Positions 15,778 through 24,474 of a stretch of DNA of 64,000 nt are shown in pieces. A model generated the notes under the pieces. It did not search any database and had not been told where the DNA came from. It saw nothing but the letters and a program-made list of their open reading frames with translations. The DNA comes from Marinobacter sp. HL-58. GTDB taxonomy: Bacteria; Pseudomonadota; Gammaproteobacteria; Pseudomonadales; Oleiphilaceae. The position numbers were made by a program, and so were the translations under genes. Positions within the stretch are counted from its first letter, which is position 1. Every line of letters begins with the position of its first letter. The stretch lies in contig NZ_LIHP01000021.1 in NCBI RefSeq assembly GCF_001314605.1, forward strand, positions 1 to 64,000. Direction: 5' to 3'.

Positions 15778-17259
15778 TTACTGCTCAGACGTTGCCAATA
15801 TCTGGTAAAAACTGCGGTTGCGCTGCAGTGCCTGCTTTGCCAACTCACACCTCTCACGAACGGTTACTTTTCCGGTGCCGGCGACGCACAATTTTTCATT
15901 CAGTTTGTCGTGCAGGGGCACCTCGTAACGCCTGGAGAGGTAATATTTATCCGCTACATAAGCATCCGGCAGGTCCAGTTCAACCAGTCTGGTGACGGCC
16001 TTGTGCATCAGAGATTTTCGTGTCTGATCGTTGACTGCCGCGTACTGATCCAGAAATCGCGTGGCTTCACTTAACACACTGAAGGTGGGGTTTGGGCTCT
16101 CAATGAAGGCTACGGCCATTTGTCCGGCTTCTTTCTGGTCGCCTCGACTGACCAGCCCGCGAAACTTAATCAGTTGCAAGTGGAGATTCTCCGGCTCCTG
16201 TGCCAGTGCACGATCAACCAGCGCAGCGTATGCAGGGCTTGCGGGCTCCAGCTCATTCAGGGCCCTCAACGAAGTCACCGGCTTCAGTACGTTGAGGTCA
16301 AGCCCGAGTGATGTGAAAGACCGTGCCAGGGTAGCGCCCTCAAGGCCATAGATAACAGACCGCACAATCTGACGGCGGTCTTCCGAGGAAAGGTATTCCC
16401 GGCCGCCCATGTCGTTGGACACCGACTTCAGCCAGTTCTGTACCTGATTGTCACTGATCTCGATTTCTTCTTTTTTAATTTTTCTGGCGGCTACGGCCCC
16501 CATCTCTTCATAGGCACTGCCGGCTACCGGTACCTCATCGCTCCCCTTTTTGAGCTTGGTCAGCATGGCAATCATTGCCATTGGGCTATAGCGGGATTTC
16601 TCCAGTATTTTCGCCGCCAGTAAATCGGCTTCCGTTTCCTGTCTGCGATTCCACTGGGTAAAGCCTGCCGCAGCCACCAAGGCGTCCGTTGACCCGCCCA
16701 TGCGCATGGTCGTTTTTTTGGCATCCTCGTCATCACTGAATATGGAAATAGCTTGGGCCAGGTCTGTCAGGCCTTTTGTGGCAGACTGCATTCTGTTTTT
16801 TTCGTGATGATCCAGCCAAAGGTGGGAAAGTTCGTGGGCGATGAGTGCCGCCAGTTCATCCCGGGAATCCAGATATTCGAGAGTGCCTGTCTGGATCACG
16901 ATGGTGCCATGTGGATAGGTAAAGCCGCCAAAACTGAAACTGGGGCCGAGGCGCACCTGACACTGGCAGGGCTCGCCTCTCCAGGTTTGCGAGAGTTCTT
17001 CGGCAATGGCCTGGAGTTCCGCCGTAATCGGGGCCGCCACCAAGGGTGCGACACTGTCGCTTCGTAACGCGATGACATCGGCTGCCGGATCACGGCCGGT
17101 GGCCGAGTGCTCTTCCGACCGTGAAACCAGTTCTTCCAGATGCTTTTGACGCAATTCAGTATCTTCGGACCATTGCTCGGATTCGTAGGGGGAACTGCTG
17201 CAGCCGGCCAACACCAGGCCAGTCAACAGAATCAGCCCCGGAAACAGATAACGTGCCAT
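15778..17259 (-). CDS. M48-family metalloprotease lipoprotein
   Basis: A 493-residue envelope zinc protease. A signal peptide ends in the lipobox LVLAGC (Cys20). The HExxH zinc motif is HELSH at 142-146 in LAALIAHELSHLWLDHHEKNRM, and the third ligand Glu lies in the NRRQETEADLLA helix. A helical C-terminal half (about 250-480) may hold TPR-like repeats. The family (BepA/LoiP type) degrades or matures outer-membrane proteins. ATG 17259 overlaps the upstream stop by one base (TGATG); a GTG three bases earlier is possible. Third gene of a CHASE2 operon. Confidence 0.85.
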   Translation of the reverse strand: MARYLFPGLILLTGLVLAGCSSSPYESEQWSEDTELRQKHLEELVSRSEEHSATGRDPAADVIALRSDSVAPLVAAPITAELQAIAEELSQTWRGEPCQCQVRLGPSFSFGGFTYPHGTIVIQTGTLEYLDSRDELAALIAHELSHLWLDHHEKNRMQSATKGLTDLAQAISIFSDDEDAKKTTMRMGGSTDALVAAAGFTQWNRRQETEADLLAAKILEKSRYSPMAMIAMLTKLKKGSDEVPVAGSAYEEMGAVAARKIKKEEIEISDNQVQNWLKSVSNDMGGREYLSSEDRRQIVRSVIYGLEGATLARSFTSLGLDLNVLKPVTSLRALNELEPASPAYAALVDRALAQEPENLHLQLIKFRGLVSRGDQKEAGQMAVAFIESPNPTFSVLSEATRFLDQYAAVNDQTRKSLMHKAVTRLVELDLPDAYVADKYYLSRRYEVPLHDKLNEKLCVAGTGKVTVRERCELAKQALQRNRSFYQILATSEQ

Positions 17260-17615
17260 CACTCACACTCCTCATCTACGCCCCGTGCGCTGGCTATGCG
17301 ATAGTCATCTGCGAAGACAGCCTGCGACTGATCGCAGACGATGACGCGTTTCTTGCTTTGGTTAGTTACCACCTCCGGCACGTAAACCCTGTACTCCTCT
17401 TCGTTCGGGCCCATAAAGAGGTACTGGCCTCCTTCCATGCCAGTAATATCGAATGGGGGCTTGCTGCCAAGCTTGCTTAACGGCACCAGCGAACCATCAG
17501 GAGCCGTAACAAGGGCATGTTCCTCATCATGGAATTTTTCAATTCGCGGGGAGTCGGCTGTTATAGGACTGCTCCACACAAACAACAGGCTCAGCACGGG
17601 CAAGTATTTTTTCAT
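17259..17615 (-). CDS. Small exported protein of unknown function
   Basis: A 118-residue protein with a signal peptide (MKKYLPVLSLLFVWSSPITA) and a mature part of about 98 residues with two Cys (VIVCDQSQ and DEECE) that could form a disulfide. AAGGAG precedes ATG 17615. I recognise no domain. The gene starts inside the 3' end of the CHASE2 gene (77-base overlap) and its stop overlaps the protease ATG, so all three products are probably made from one transcript. Confidence 0.7.
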   Translation of the reverse strand: MKKYLPVLSLLFVWSSPITADSPRIEKFHDEEHALVTAPDGSLVPLSKLGSKPPFDITGMEGGQYLFMGPNEEEYRVYVPEVVTNQSKKRVIVCDQSQAVFADDYRIASARGVDEECE

Positions 17616-19035
17616 GCTCCATCTCCTTTCGCTCCTTACGAACGACAATGATCAAAAGTGGTATCAAGCCGATCAGATCCGCCAATGGCCCGGGAGTCCG
17701 GTGGAACTGGATTGCCAGCGCATACATCGTGGACAGCAGAACCAGAGCGAGCAGAATTTCTCCTATTTCCAGCACCAACTCAGGAATCTCGAGGGGACGC
17801 TCTACCTGCCAGCGCCATCTCCGGACACGCCTTGTCAGAAACACCATAACCATCAGCAGTGCAGGCCAGGCCATCAGTACATCGACGGGTAAGGTTTCTT
17901 GGGGTTTCCCGACAAACCCAAGGTTGAGCTCTAAGCCGAAGGGCCTGAAATAATCCGAACCGTAATGCAGCAAATTGCGCAGTGCCTCCGCATGGAGGTA
18001 AACACCGGACAAACGGCCGGGTATAGGCGGGTCGAACAGGTCTCTCGCCGAGGGCAGCGAGACGCCCACCACTGCAATTCTCTGCCTTCCAGGCTCAATG
18101 TCATTAAAAAACGAGTCACAGTCCGGTGCGGTACACAAAACATCTCCTAGAGTGGCCGTAGGAATCGGCGGACATGTGGCTCGGGCATTATCATCAAGCG
18201 TTTCGTTTCCAATCAGGTTCCGACCAAAGACGGCTAAAGATTCACGCCAGGCCGAACTCCGGTCAGGCGACTGACAACCCAGTGACCCTGACATGCGATC
18301 AGCGGGCATTCCCCAGTTCAGGTGCATACCAGGAAGTGTTGGCAAGAACTCAGCGTTTTCAGGCCCGGACAGATCATGATCACACCCTGACCACTGCGTT
18401 TGCCGGCAATATGCCTGGTAGCCTTCGAATGCCAGGGTCGACATGCGGCTGCCGTTCGGAAATTCATGGCTCAGAGGGTAAACATCGCCATGACTGGCCC
18501 AACCGGTCAGGCCCTGCCCGGAAGCCGACTGCACCAGTGGCAGCATCGACTCCTCAATGTCGTCAGGATCTGATCCAGCACTGAGAATCACGTTCATCCC
18601 AACCTGTTCTCGGAAATAGGTCAGGCGATCAACCAGAGCGTCGAAGGTGTCATCAAGATTGCGGACACGGTAGAAAGTGATATCAAGGAGAACAGTCCCG
18701 TAGCCTCGTCTGCGCAGGGCATCAATCAGCACGAGGTGATCGCTGTAGGCTAACGGCCAGTCGTTCGCCCTCAGGTAGCCGACATCTTCCGCGGAAAGTG
18801 CTCGGATAGACGCATCATCAATAAGAATCACATCGACGAGATCGGCCGAACTCTCTTCCAGATCACGAGTGTAGAAAGGCGAGACCATTCGGTCGAAAGC
18901 GTTGGTAACCGCCTTACTGGTGGTGGTGCCTACACCGAAAGGATCCACTATTACCAGTACATACCCCACCATCAGCACCACCCAGTGGCGCCGAAGTGCT
19001 TTCAGTGCTGACAGCAGCTTATTGATGACAAACAC
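17539..19035 (-). CDS. CHASE2-domain membrane protein without an output domain
   Basis: A 498-residue protein: an N-terminal membrane anchor (about 15-35), a large extracytoplasmic CHASE2 sensor domain (about 40-380, with ILIDDASIRAL, WPLAYSDHLVLIDALRRRGY and the later RIAVVGVSLPSARDLFDPPI), and three C-terminal helices (about 395-475). CHASE2 usually feeds a kinase, cyclase or GGDEF domain; here only a short basic tail (VVRKERKEMEHEKILAR) follows. The start is GTG with GGAGG upstream. The tail overlaps the next gene by 77 bases, so the last 25 or so residues are double-coding or the frame may be lengthened by mutation. Confidence 0.82.
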   Translation of the reverse strand: MFVINKLLSALKALRRHWVVLMVGYVLVIVDPFGVGTTTSKAVTNAFDRMVSPFYTRDLEESSADLVDVILIDDASIRALSAEDVGYLRANDWPLAYSDHLVLIDALRRRGYGTVLLDITFYRVRNLDDTFDALVDRLTYFREQVGMNVILSAGSDPDDIEESMLPLVQSASGQGLTGWASHGDVYPLSHEFPNGSRMSTLAFEGYQAYCRQTQWSGCDHDLSGPENAEFLPTLPGMHLNWGMPADRMSGSLGCQSPDRSSAWRESLAVFGRNLIGNETLDDNARATCPPIPTATLGDVLCTAPDCDSFFNDIEPGRQRIAVVGVSLPSARDLFDPPIPGRLSGVYLHAEALRNLLHYGSDYFRPFGLELNLGFVGKPQETLPVDVLMAWPALLMVMVFLTRRVRRWRWQVERPLEIPELVLEIGEILLALVLLSTMYALAIQFHRTPGPLADLIGLIPLLIIVVRKERKEMEHEKILARAEPVVCVEQSYNSRLPAN

Positions 19036-19242
19036 GCTGGCCTCCGCATCGGGACAGGATCCCGGGCAGCCCGCACTGCGGAAGCGAGCTATTCAAGAGT
19101 GCTTAGTCAGGCAAGTTTCGAGCCCTTGGTTAATTTTTGATCTAATGACGAGTGGTTAGAGAATGGGCATCCAATCCGACCTCAAGAAGATGTAAAGTAT
19201 ATTGACGTTTTCCAAAGTCCGAACATCGCCGAGCCGAGAAAG

Positions 19243-20301
19243 CTACCATTCCAGCTGGGCACCGGTCTGGTATTCGATCACCCGGGTTTCGAAGAAGTTC
19301 TTCTCCTTGCGCATGGTGGCCTGCTCGTCCAGCCAGGGCGACACGTTCTTCGCCCCCGGGAACGGCTCTTCGAGGCCGACGGTTCTGGCCCTGCGGTTGG
19401 CTACGAAGCGGAATTGCTCGCTGTGGTAGTCGGCGGAGTAGCCGAGGATCGGATCGCGAAGGATGTAGTTGGCGTAGGCGGTTTCGGCGGCTTCGGACTC
19501 GTCCCACATATCCCGTACGGCTTTGGGATCAAGGGTGATGTTCTCTTCTTCCAGGATCTGGTTGACCACTTTCAGGCCGAAGGAGAAATGCATGGCCTCG
19601 TCCCGCAGGATGTATTGCAGCTGTTCGCCGGTACCCCGCATCAGGCCACGGCGCTGCAGGGCAAAGATGGGGCTGAAACCATTGTAGAACCAGGCACCCT
19701 CGAACACCGCCGCAAAGAACAGGTAGGACATGATGAATTCCTGCAGGTCATCCCGGTTGCGCAGGTTCAGGTCCGAGCGCATGGCCGCATCGAGCCGGCG
19801 GTTGGCCATCTGGATCTTGCCGTTGATGGCAGGCACTACCCGGTAGCGGTTATAGATTTCACTCTGGTCCAGGTTCAGGGTTTCGATGCAGTGCTGATAG
19901 GCCCAGGTGTGCATGGCTTCCTCGTACACCTGGCGGGCCTGGTAGATCTGCAGTTCCGGCGCGCTCATTTTCTCCATCACTGCCAGGCCGATGTTGCGCA
20001 TGGCCAGGATGTCGGAGGTGGTGAGATAGGCCAGCACGTTCTCATACACGTGCTTTTCCGGCGCCGACAGGCGGTGGTGGTAGTCGTGAACGTCCTGGGC
20101 CATGTTCACGTCCAGCGGCGTCCAGTGGTTCTTGTTGGCGTTCATGAAGTACTCCCAGGCCCAGGGGTACTTGAACGGCGCCAGCTGGTTGATGTCGGTT
20201 TCGCCGTTGATGACGCGCTTGTCGTCGACGTTGACGGGGGCCGGGCCTTCTGAGTTGGCGGGGCTGGTTTGGGTGGTTGGTTCGTCGTCCCAGTTGAGCA
20301 T
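19243..20301 (-). CDS. nrdB: Class Ia ribonucleotide reductase beta subunit
   Basis: A 352-residue ferritin-like radical-generating subunit of the aerobic enzyme that makes deoxyribonucleotides. The metal ligands lie in YEEAMHTWAYQHCIETL (ExxH) and LRDEAMHFSFGLKVV (ExxH). The C-terminal ARTVGLEEPFPGAKNVSPWLDEQATMRKEKNFFE and final EYQTGAQLEW are the usual tail that docks to NrdA. Start ATG 20301 gives the normal length; the SD is poor. It follows nrdA with a gap of 132 bases that contains two inverted REP-like elements. Confidence 0.94.
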   Translation of the reverse strand: MLNWDDEPTTQTSPANSEGPAPVNVDDKRVINGETDINQLAPFKYPWAWEYFMNANKNHWTPLDVNMAQDVHDYHHRLSAPEKHVYENVLAYLTTSDILAMRNIGLAVMEKMSAPELQIYQARQVYEEAMHTWAYQHCIETLNLDQSEIYNRYRVVPAINGKIQMANRRLDAAMRSDLNLRNRDDLQEFIMSYLFFAAVFEGAWFYNGFSPIFALQRRGLMRGTGEQLQYILRDEAMHFSFGLKVVNQILEEENITLDPKAVRDMWDESEAAETAYANYILRDPILGYSADYHSEQFRFVANRRARTVGLEEPFPGAKNVSPWLDEQATMRKEKNFFETRVIEYQTGAQLEW

Positions 20302-20331
20302 GGCATTGTCTCGTTTTGATGTATGGGCTTT

Positions 20332-20361
20332 GTAGGTCGGATTAGCGACGCGTAATCCGAC
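20332..20361 (+). repeat. REP-like 30-bp element, copy 1
   Basis: GTAGGTCGGATTAGCG...GTAATCCGAC, an imperfect palindrome (TCGGATTA/TAATCCGA). It differs from the other copies at one position (GAC instead of GAA). Lies in the nrdA-nrdB gap. Confidence 0.85.
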
Positions 20362-20387
20362 ATTTGCTGATGTCCGCTGCCTCCGCT

Positions 20388-20417
20388 GTCGGATTACGCT
20401 TCGCTAATCCGACCTAC
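20388..20417 (-). repeat. REP-like 30-bp element, copy 2 (inverted)
   Basis: Inverted partner of copy 1, 26 bases away, ending 16 bases before the nrdA stop codon. Together they form a BIME-like pair able to fold into a long hairpin in the nrdA-nrdB transcript. Confidence 0.85.
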
Positions 20418-20433
20418 GGGTGTGGCCTGCAGG

Positions 20434-23211
20434 TTATTGGCAAGCCTCACAGTCCGGCTCGTCGATGCTGCACACCTGCGGCTGTGGCGCCGCCACCGGG
20501 GCGGTTTTCTCGGCGCCGGTGGCGCCCAGGGAGCGCAGGTAATAGGTGGTTTTCAGGCCGCGCTCCCAGGCCAGCTGGTACAGGGCATCCAGTTTTTTGC
20601 CACTGGGTTCGGCCATGTAGAGGTTCAGGCTCTGGGCCTGATCCAGCCACTTCTGGCGTCTTGCGGCCGCTTCCACCAGCCAGCGGGGGTCGATTTCAAA
20701 CGCCGTGGCGTATCGGGCTTTCAGCTCATTCGGAATGCGGTCGATCTGTTGCACGCTGCCATCAAAGTACTTCAGGTCATTGACCATCACGTTATCCCAC
20801 AGGCCCTCGGCCTTGAGGTCACGGACCAGGGAGGGGTTCACCACGGTGAACTCGCCGGACAGGTTCGATTTCACGAACAGGTTCTGGTACGCCGGCTCGA
20901 TGGACTGTGATACCCCCACGATGTTGGAGATGGTTGCCGTCGGTGCAATGGCCATGACGTTGCTGTTGCGCATGCCATTCGTTGCAATCAACTCGCGTAC
21001 CGGGGTCCAGTCAAGGCGGCTGTTGGTGTTGAGGTTAAGGCCTCCTTCCCGCCGGTTTTCCTTCAGCAGCTTGATGGAATCGATAGGCAGGATGCTCTGG
21101 TGCCAGAGTGAACCTTCATAGGTCTCATAGGCACCGCGCTCGCCCGCCAGGGTGGCCGATGCACGGATGGCAAAGTAGCTGATCTGTTCCATGGCCAGGT
21201 CGGCAAACTCCACCGCCTCCGGGCTGGTATAGGGCAGGTTGAGCTGGTACAGCGCATCCTGGAATCCCATCAGGCCCAGGCCCACCGGACGGTGCTTGAA
21301 GTTGGAGTTTCTGGCCTGGGGTACGGCGTAGTAGTTGATGTCCACAACGTTATCGAGCATGCGTACCGCCGTACTGACCGTGCGCTCCAGATGCTTCACA
21401 TCCAGCTCGCCGTCGCGGATGTGGGCCGCCAGGTTGATGGAGCCCAGGTTACACACGGCAATTTCGTCAGCGCTGGTGTTCAGGGTGATCTCGGTACACA
21501 GGTTGGAGCTGTGCACCACGCCCCGGTGCTGCTGGGGTGAGCGCAGGTTGCAGGGGTCCTTGAAAGTAATCCACGGATGCCCGGTCTCGAACAGCACCGT
21601 GAGCATCTTGCGCCAGAGCTGTTTTGCCGGAATGGTTTTGAACAGTTTAATCCTGCCTTGACCGGCGAGGGCCTCGTAATGCTCGTAACGCTCACGGAAC
21701 GCGTTGCCGTAGAGATCGTGGAGGTCCGGTACGTCGCTGGGGGAGAACAGCGTCCAGTCTTTATCCTCGCGCATACGCTCGATCAGCAGGTCCGGCACCC
21801 AGTTGGCGGTATTCATATCGTGGGTGCGGCGGCGTTCATCACCGGTGTTCTTGCGCAGCTCCAGGAATTCCTCGATATCCAGGTGCCAGCTCTCCAGGTA
21901 GGCGCACACCGCGCCCTTGCGCTTGCCCCCCTGGTTGACGGCCACCGCGGTGTCGTTGACCACTTTCAGGAACGGCACCACACCCTGGCTGCTGCCGTTG
22001 GTGCCCTTGATGTGGGAACCCAGTGCCCGCACCGGTGTCCAGTCGTTGCCCAGGCCGCCGGCCCACTTTGATAGCATGGCATTGTCGCGGATGGCACCGT
22101 AGATCCCTTCCAGGTCGTCCTGCACCGTTGTCAGGTAACAGGATGAAAGCTGGGAATGTTGTGTGCCGCTGTTGAACAACGTGGGTGTGGATGCCATGTA
22201 GTCGAACGACGACAACAGATCATAGAACTCGATGGCCCGGGCGTTGGGGTCATCCTCCTGCAGGGCCAGGCCCATGGCCACGCGCATGAAAAAGACCTGG
22301 GGCAGTTCCAGGCGGTCACCGTTCCAGTTCACGAAGTAACGGTCGTAGAGGGTCTGCAGGCCCAGGAAGCCGAACTGAAAGTCGCGCTCCGGCCGCAGGG
22401 CTTCACCCAGGCGCGCCAGATCATAGGCTGCCATGGCCTCATCCAGCAGATCATGGCGAATTCCCTGGTGAATGAACGCACTCAGGGCCTGTGGATAAAC
22501 CTCCGCCAGTGAAAGACCCAGGGGCAGTTCCAGGGCCGTGGCGGTTTCCAGCCGCAGCTGTTCCAGCAGCAGCCGCGCCGTCACGGCACTGTAATCCGGC
22601 TCCTGCTCGATGCGGCCACGGGCCGTCATGATCAGAGCGGACAGCACTTCTTCCTCGGCAATACCGTCGTAGAGGTTCCGCAGGGCTCCTTCCACCAGGG
22701 ATTCACCATCAATACCGTCGAGCCCGGTGGCAGCCTGCTCCACCTGTTGCTTCATCAGGCCCAGGTCCAGGGGAGCAATGCTGCCATCCGCCTTCTTCAC
22801 CGTCAGGTGCGGATGGGCTTCCATCGGCTCGTCAATGGCACGCTGGCGGGCATGATCTTCCCGGTACAGCACATAGGCCCGGGCCACTTTCTGCTCCTCC
22901 GCCCGCATCAGGGCCAGCTCCACCTGGTCCTGGATGTCTTCGATGTGCACTTTACCGCCAGCCTTCAGGCGGCGGCTGATGGCCTGAATCACCTGGTGGG
23001 TAACCCGTTCCACGGAATCATGAATGCGGGCAGAGCCGGCGGCTTCATTACCTTCCACAGCAAGAAAGGCCTTGGTAACGGCCACACTGATTTTGGCGGG
23101 ATCGAATCCAACCAGGGTTCCATTGCGTTTAATAACCTGAAGGGAGGCGGTATCGGTTGGCTCGGTATCCCGGTGTGGGGCCCGAGGTTCGGCCAGGGTA
23201 GCGGTGGACAT
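20434..23211 (-). CDS. nrdA: Class Ia ribonucleotide reductase alpha subunit
   Basis: A 925-residue catalytic subunit. Two N-terminal ATP-cones are visible (LQVIKRNGTLVGFDPAKIS at about 24 and a second from LTVKKADGSIAPLDLG), as in Pseudomonas NrdA. The barrel carries HSSNLCTEI with a catalytic Cys and the QLSSCYLT Cys; the flexible tail ends CSIDEPDCEACQ with the reducible Cys pair. Start ATG 23211 has AGGAGAACC upstream. Its roughly 440-base leader carries NrdR boxes at the promoter, a cobalamin riboswitch and a REP pair, so expression should fall when dNTP/ATP is high or adenosylcobalamin is present. Confidence 0.95.
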   Translation of the reverse strand: MSTATLAEPRAPHRDTEPTDTASLQVIKRNGTLVGFDPAKISVAVTKAFLAVEGNEAAGSARIHDSVERVTHQVIQAISRRLKAGGKVHIEDIQDQVELALMRAEEQKVARAYVLYREDHARQRAIDEPMEAHPHLTVKKADGSIAPLDLGLMKQQVEQAATGLDGIDGESLVEGALRNLYDGIAEEEVLSALIMTARGRIEQEPDYSAVTARLLLEQLRLETATALELPLGLSLAEVYPQALSAFIHQGIRHDLLDEAMAAYDLARLGEALRPERDFQFGFLGLQTLYDRYFVNWNGDRLELPQVFFMRVAMGLALQEDDPNARAIEFYDLLSSFDYMASTPTLFNSGTQHSQLSSCYLTTVQDDLEGIYGAIRDNAMLSKWAGGLGNDWTPVRALGSHIKGTNGSSQGVVPFLKVVNDTAVAVNQGGKRKGAVCAYLESWHLDIEEFLELRKNTGDERRRTHDMNTANWVPDLLIERMREDKDWTLFSPSDVPDLHDLYGNAFRERYEHYEALAGQGRIKLFKTIPAKQLWRKMLTVLFETGHPWITFKDPCNLRSPQQHRGVVHSSNLCTEITLNTSADEIAVCNLGSINLAAHIRDGELDVKHLERTVSTAVRMLDNVVDINYYAVPQARNSNFKHRPVGLGLMGFQDALYQLNLPYTSPEAVEFADLAMEQISYFAIRASATLAGERGAYETYEGSLWHQSILPIDSIKLLKENRREGGLNLNTNSRLDWTPVRELIATNGMRNSNVMAIAPTATISNIVGVSQSIEPAYQNLFVKSNLSGEFTVVNPSLVRDLKAEGLWDNVMVNDLKYFDGSVQQIDRIPNELKARYATAFEIDPRWLVEAAARRQKWLDQAQSLNLYMAEPSGKKLDALYQLAWERGLKTTYYLRSLGATGAEKTAPVAAPQPQVCSIDEPDCEACQ

Positions 23212-23300
23212 GTCGGTTCTCCTGAATACGCGTGGTTTCCATGTCCTTCGCGCAGGCAGAGAGAATCGGCGGGCAAGACCGCAGGTCCGCATCGGCACAC

Positions 23301-23330
23301 GTAGGTCGGATTAGCGAAGCGTAATCCGAC
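23301..23330 (+). repeat. REP-like 30-bp element, copy 3
   Basis: Identical in sequence to the complement of copies 2 and 4. It lies 90 bases upstream of the nrdA start, inside the leader RNA. Confidence 0.85.
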
Positions 23331-23356
23331 AGACACGGCCATGATCGGATTCCGGT

Positions 23357-23386
23357 GTCGGATTACGCTTCGCTAATCCGACCTAC
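23357..23386 (-). repeat. REP-like 30-bp element, copy 4 (inverted)
   Basis: Inverted partner of copy 3 at 26-base spacing, the same spacing as copies 1 and 2. The pair separates the riboswitch from the nrdA start. Confidence 0.85.
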
Positions 23387-23439
23387 AGGGTCGATCTACG
23401 GTTCTGCAACTCTGCTCACCTTATACGCGAAGGTGCAGT

Positions 23440-23606
23440 TGTATCCCTGGCAGGTCTTCGGACTCAGGGGCGTGAACTTTTTCAGTTCGGCCTTGCGTGG
23501 CGACTTCCCGGCGTTGACCAGTGTCTTTGTGCCACGCTTGTTCCCCAATACCGCTGCGCGTCAGTTCCGGATTCTCACCGGATTCCCGGTACCACCGTGA
23601 CGGCGG
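23440..23606 (-). ncRNA. Cobalamin (B12) riboswitch
   Basis: In the minus-strand RNA the conserved blocks appear in order: GGGAAtCCGGTG (23588-23577 region), the nCCGGAACTGACGCGCAGCGGTA block, a CACTGG segment, CCGGGAAGtcG, and the closing GAGTCCGAAGACCTGCCA near 23465-23447. This is the full cobalamin aptamer pattern. It lies in the nrdA leader. A further stem (CAACTGCACCTT pairing with AAGGTGAGCAGAGTTG, about 23407-23443) follows the aptamer and could be part of the expression platform. Adenosylcobalamin binding would be expected to lower class Ia expression. Confidence 0.92.
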
Positions 23607-23627
23607 TTAATGATTGATTAACCTATG

Positions 23628-23676
23628 ATCACTATATCTGGTACTTAACCAAGGATATAAACACTATATACAGTTG
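23628..23676. promoter_or_regulatory. Paired NrdR boxes at the nrdA promoter
   Basis: Two sites resembling the NrdR consensus ACACwATATATwGTGT: one around CACTATATCTGGT (23630-23642) and a better one, ACACTATATACAGTTG (23661-23676). Their CACTATAT cores are exactly 32 bases apart, about three helical turns, as is usual for NrdR. The second overlaps the -10 element. Confidence 0.75.
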
Positions 23677-23691
23677 AATCCACAACAACAA
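23663..23691 (-). promoter_or_regulatory. sigma70 promoter of nrdAB
   Basis: TTGTTG (23691-23686), 17-base spacer, TATAGT (23668-23663) on the minus strand. The -10 lies inside an NrdR box. Start of transcription is expected near 23655, giving a leader of about 440 bases. Confidence 0.65.
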
Positions 23692-23742
23692 GGCACTAAT
23701 TCCCTGGTTACCGGTCAGTAACCGGAACCACCGGAGGCAACC

Positions 23743-24474
23743 ATGAACTACTCACGGATTTACCTGGCGGCCGCACTCGCATTGTTCATTGCGGCAGCAC
23801 AGGCGCAGGACAACGGCACCGACCGCTCGCTGATCAGGCCGTTTTCCAGCATGGCGTCCCTGGACGATGGCTGGGAGCCGCTGGAATTCCCCAAGATCGA
23901 CCGTCACAGCCGGTATCAGCTGGTGGATGACAATGGCGAGCAGGTGGTGGAGGCAACCACGGAAAACAGTGCCTCCGGGCTTATTGCGCGGGTATCCGTG
24001 GAACCCGGGGACTCGCTGATCCTGCGCTGGCGCTGGAAGGTGTCCAATGTATATGACCAGGGCAATGCCCGAAAAAAAGAAGGTGATGACTACCCTGCCC
24101 GGATCTATGTCGCCTTCGAATTCGAGCCTGAACAGGCCGGTTTCTTCGAGCGGGCCAAACGCAAGACCGTGGCCGTGGTTTTCGGGGAAGAACTGCCGGG
24201 CAACGCCCTGAACTATATCTGGGCCAACCGGTTGCCCGTTGATGAGATCGTGGCCAATCCGTTTACTGACAACACGATGATGATAGCGGTGAATTCAGGC
24301 GCAGACAGCGCCGGGGAGTGGGTCACTGTGGAGCGGGACATTGTTGCCGATTACCGGGAAGCCTTCGGCCGCAACCCACCCCGGCTGGCCGGTGTTGCCA
24401 TCATGTCGGATTCCGATAACACCGGGGAGTCTGCCAGGGCCTGGTATGGCGATATCGAGTTGATCAGGCCCTAG
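23743..24474 (+). CDS. DUF3047 domain exported protein
   Basis: A 243-residue protein with a signal peptide (MNYSRIYLAAALALFIAAAQA). The mature part follows the DUF3047 pattern: LILRWRWKVSNVYDQGNARKKEGDDYPARIYVAFEF, then NALNYIWANRLP, and GVAIMSDSDNTGESARAWYGDIEL at the end. The fold is probably a beta-sandwich; its function is unknown. GGAGG precedes the ATG. It is divergent from nrdA and its end overlaps the convergent solute-binding protein gene by four bases. Confidence 0.82.
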   Translation: MNYSRIYLAAALALFIAAAQAQDNGTDRSLIRPFSSMASLDDGWEPLEFPKIDRHSRYQLVDDNGEQVVEATTENSASGLIARVSVEPGDSLILRWRWKVSNVYDQGNARKKEGDDYPARIYVAFEFEPEQAGFFERAKRKTVAVVFGEELPGNALNYIWANRLPVDEIVANPFTDNTMMIAVNSGADSAGEWVTVERDIVADYREAFGRNPPRLAGVAIMSDSDNTGESARAWYGDIELIRP

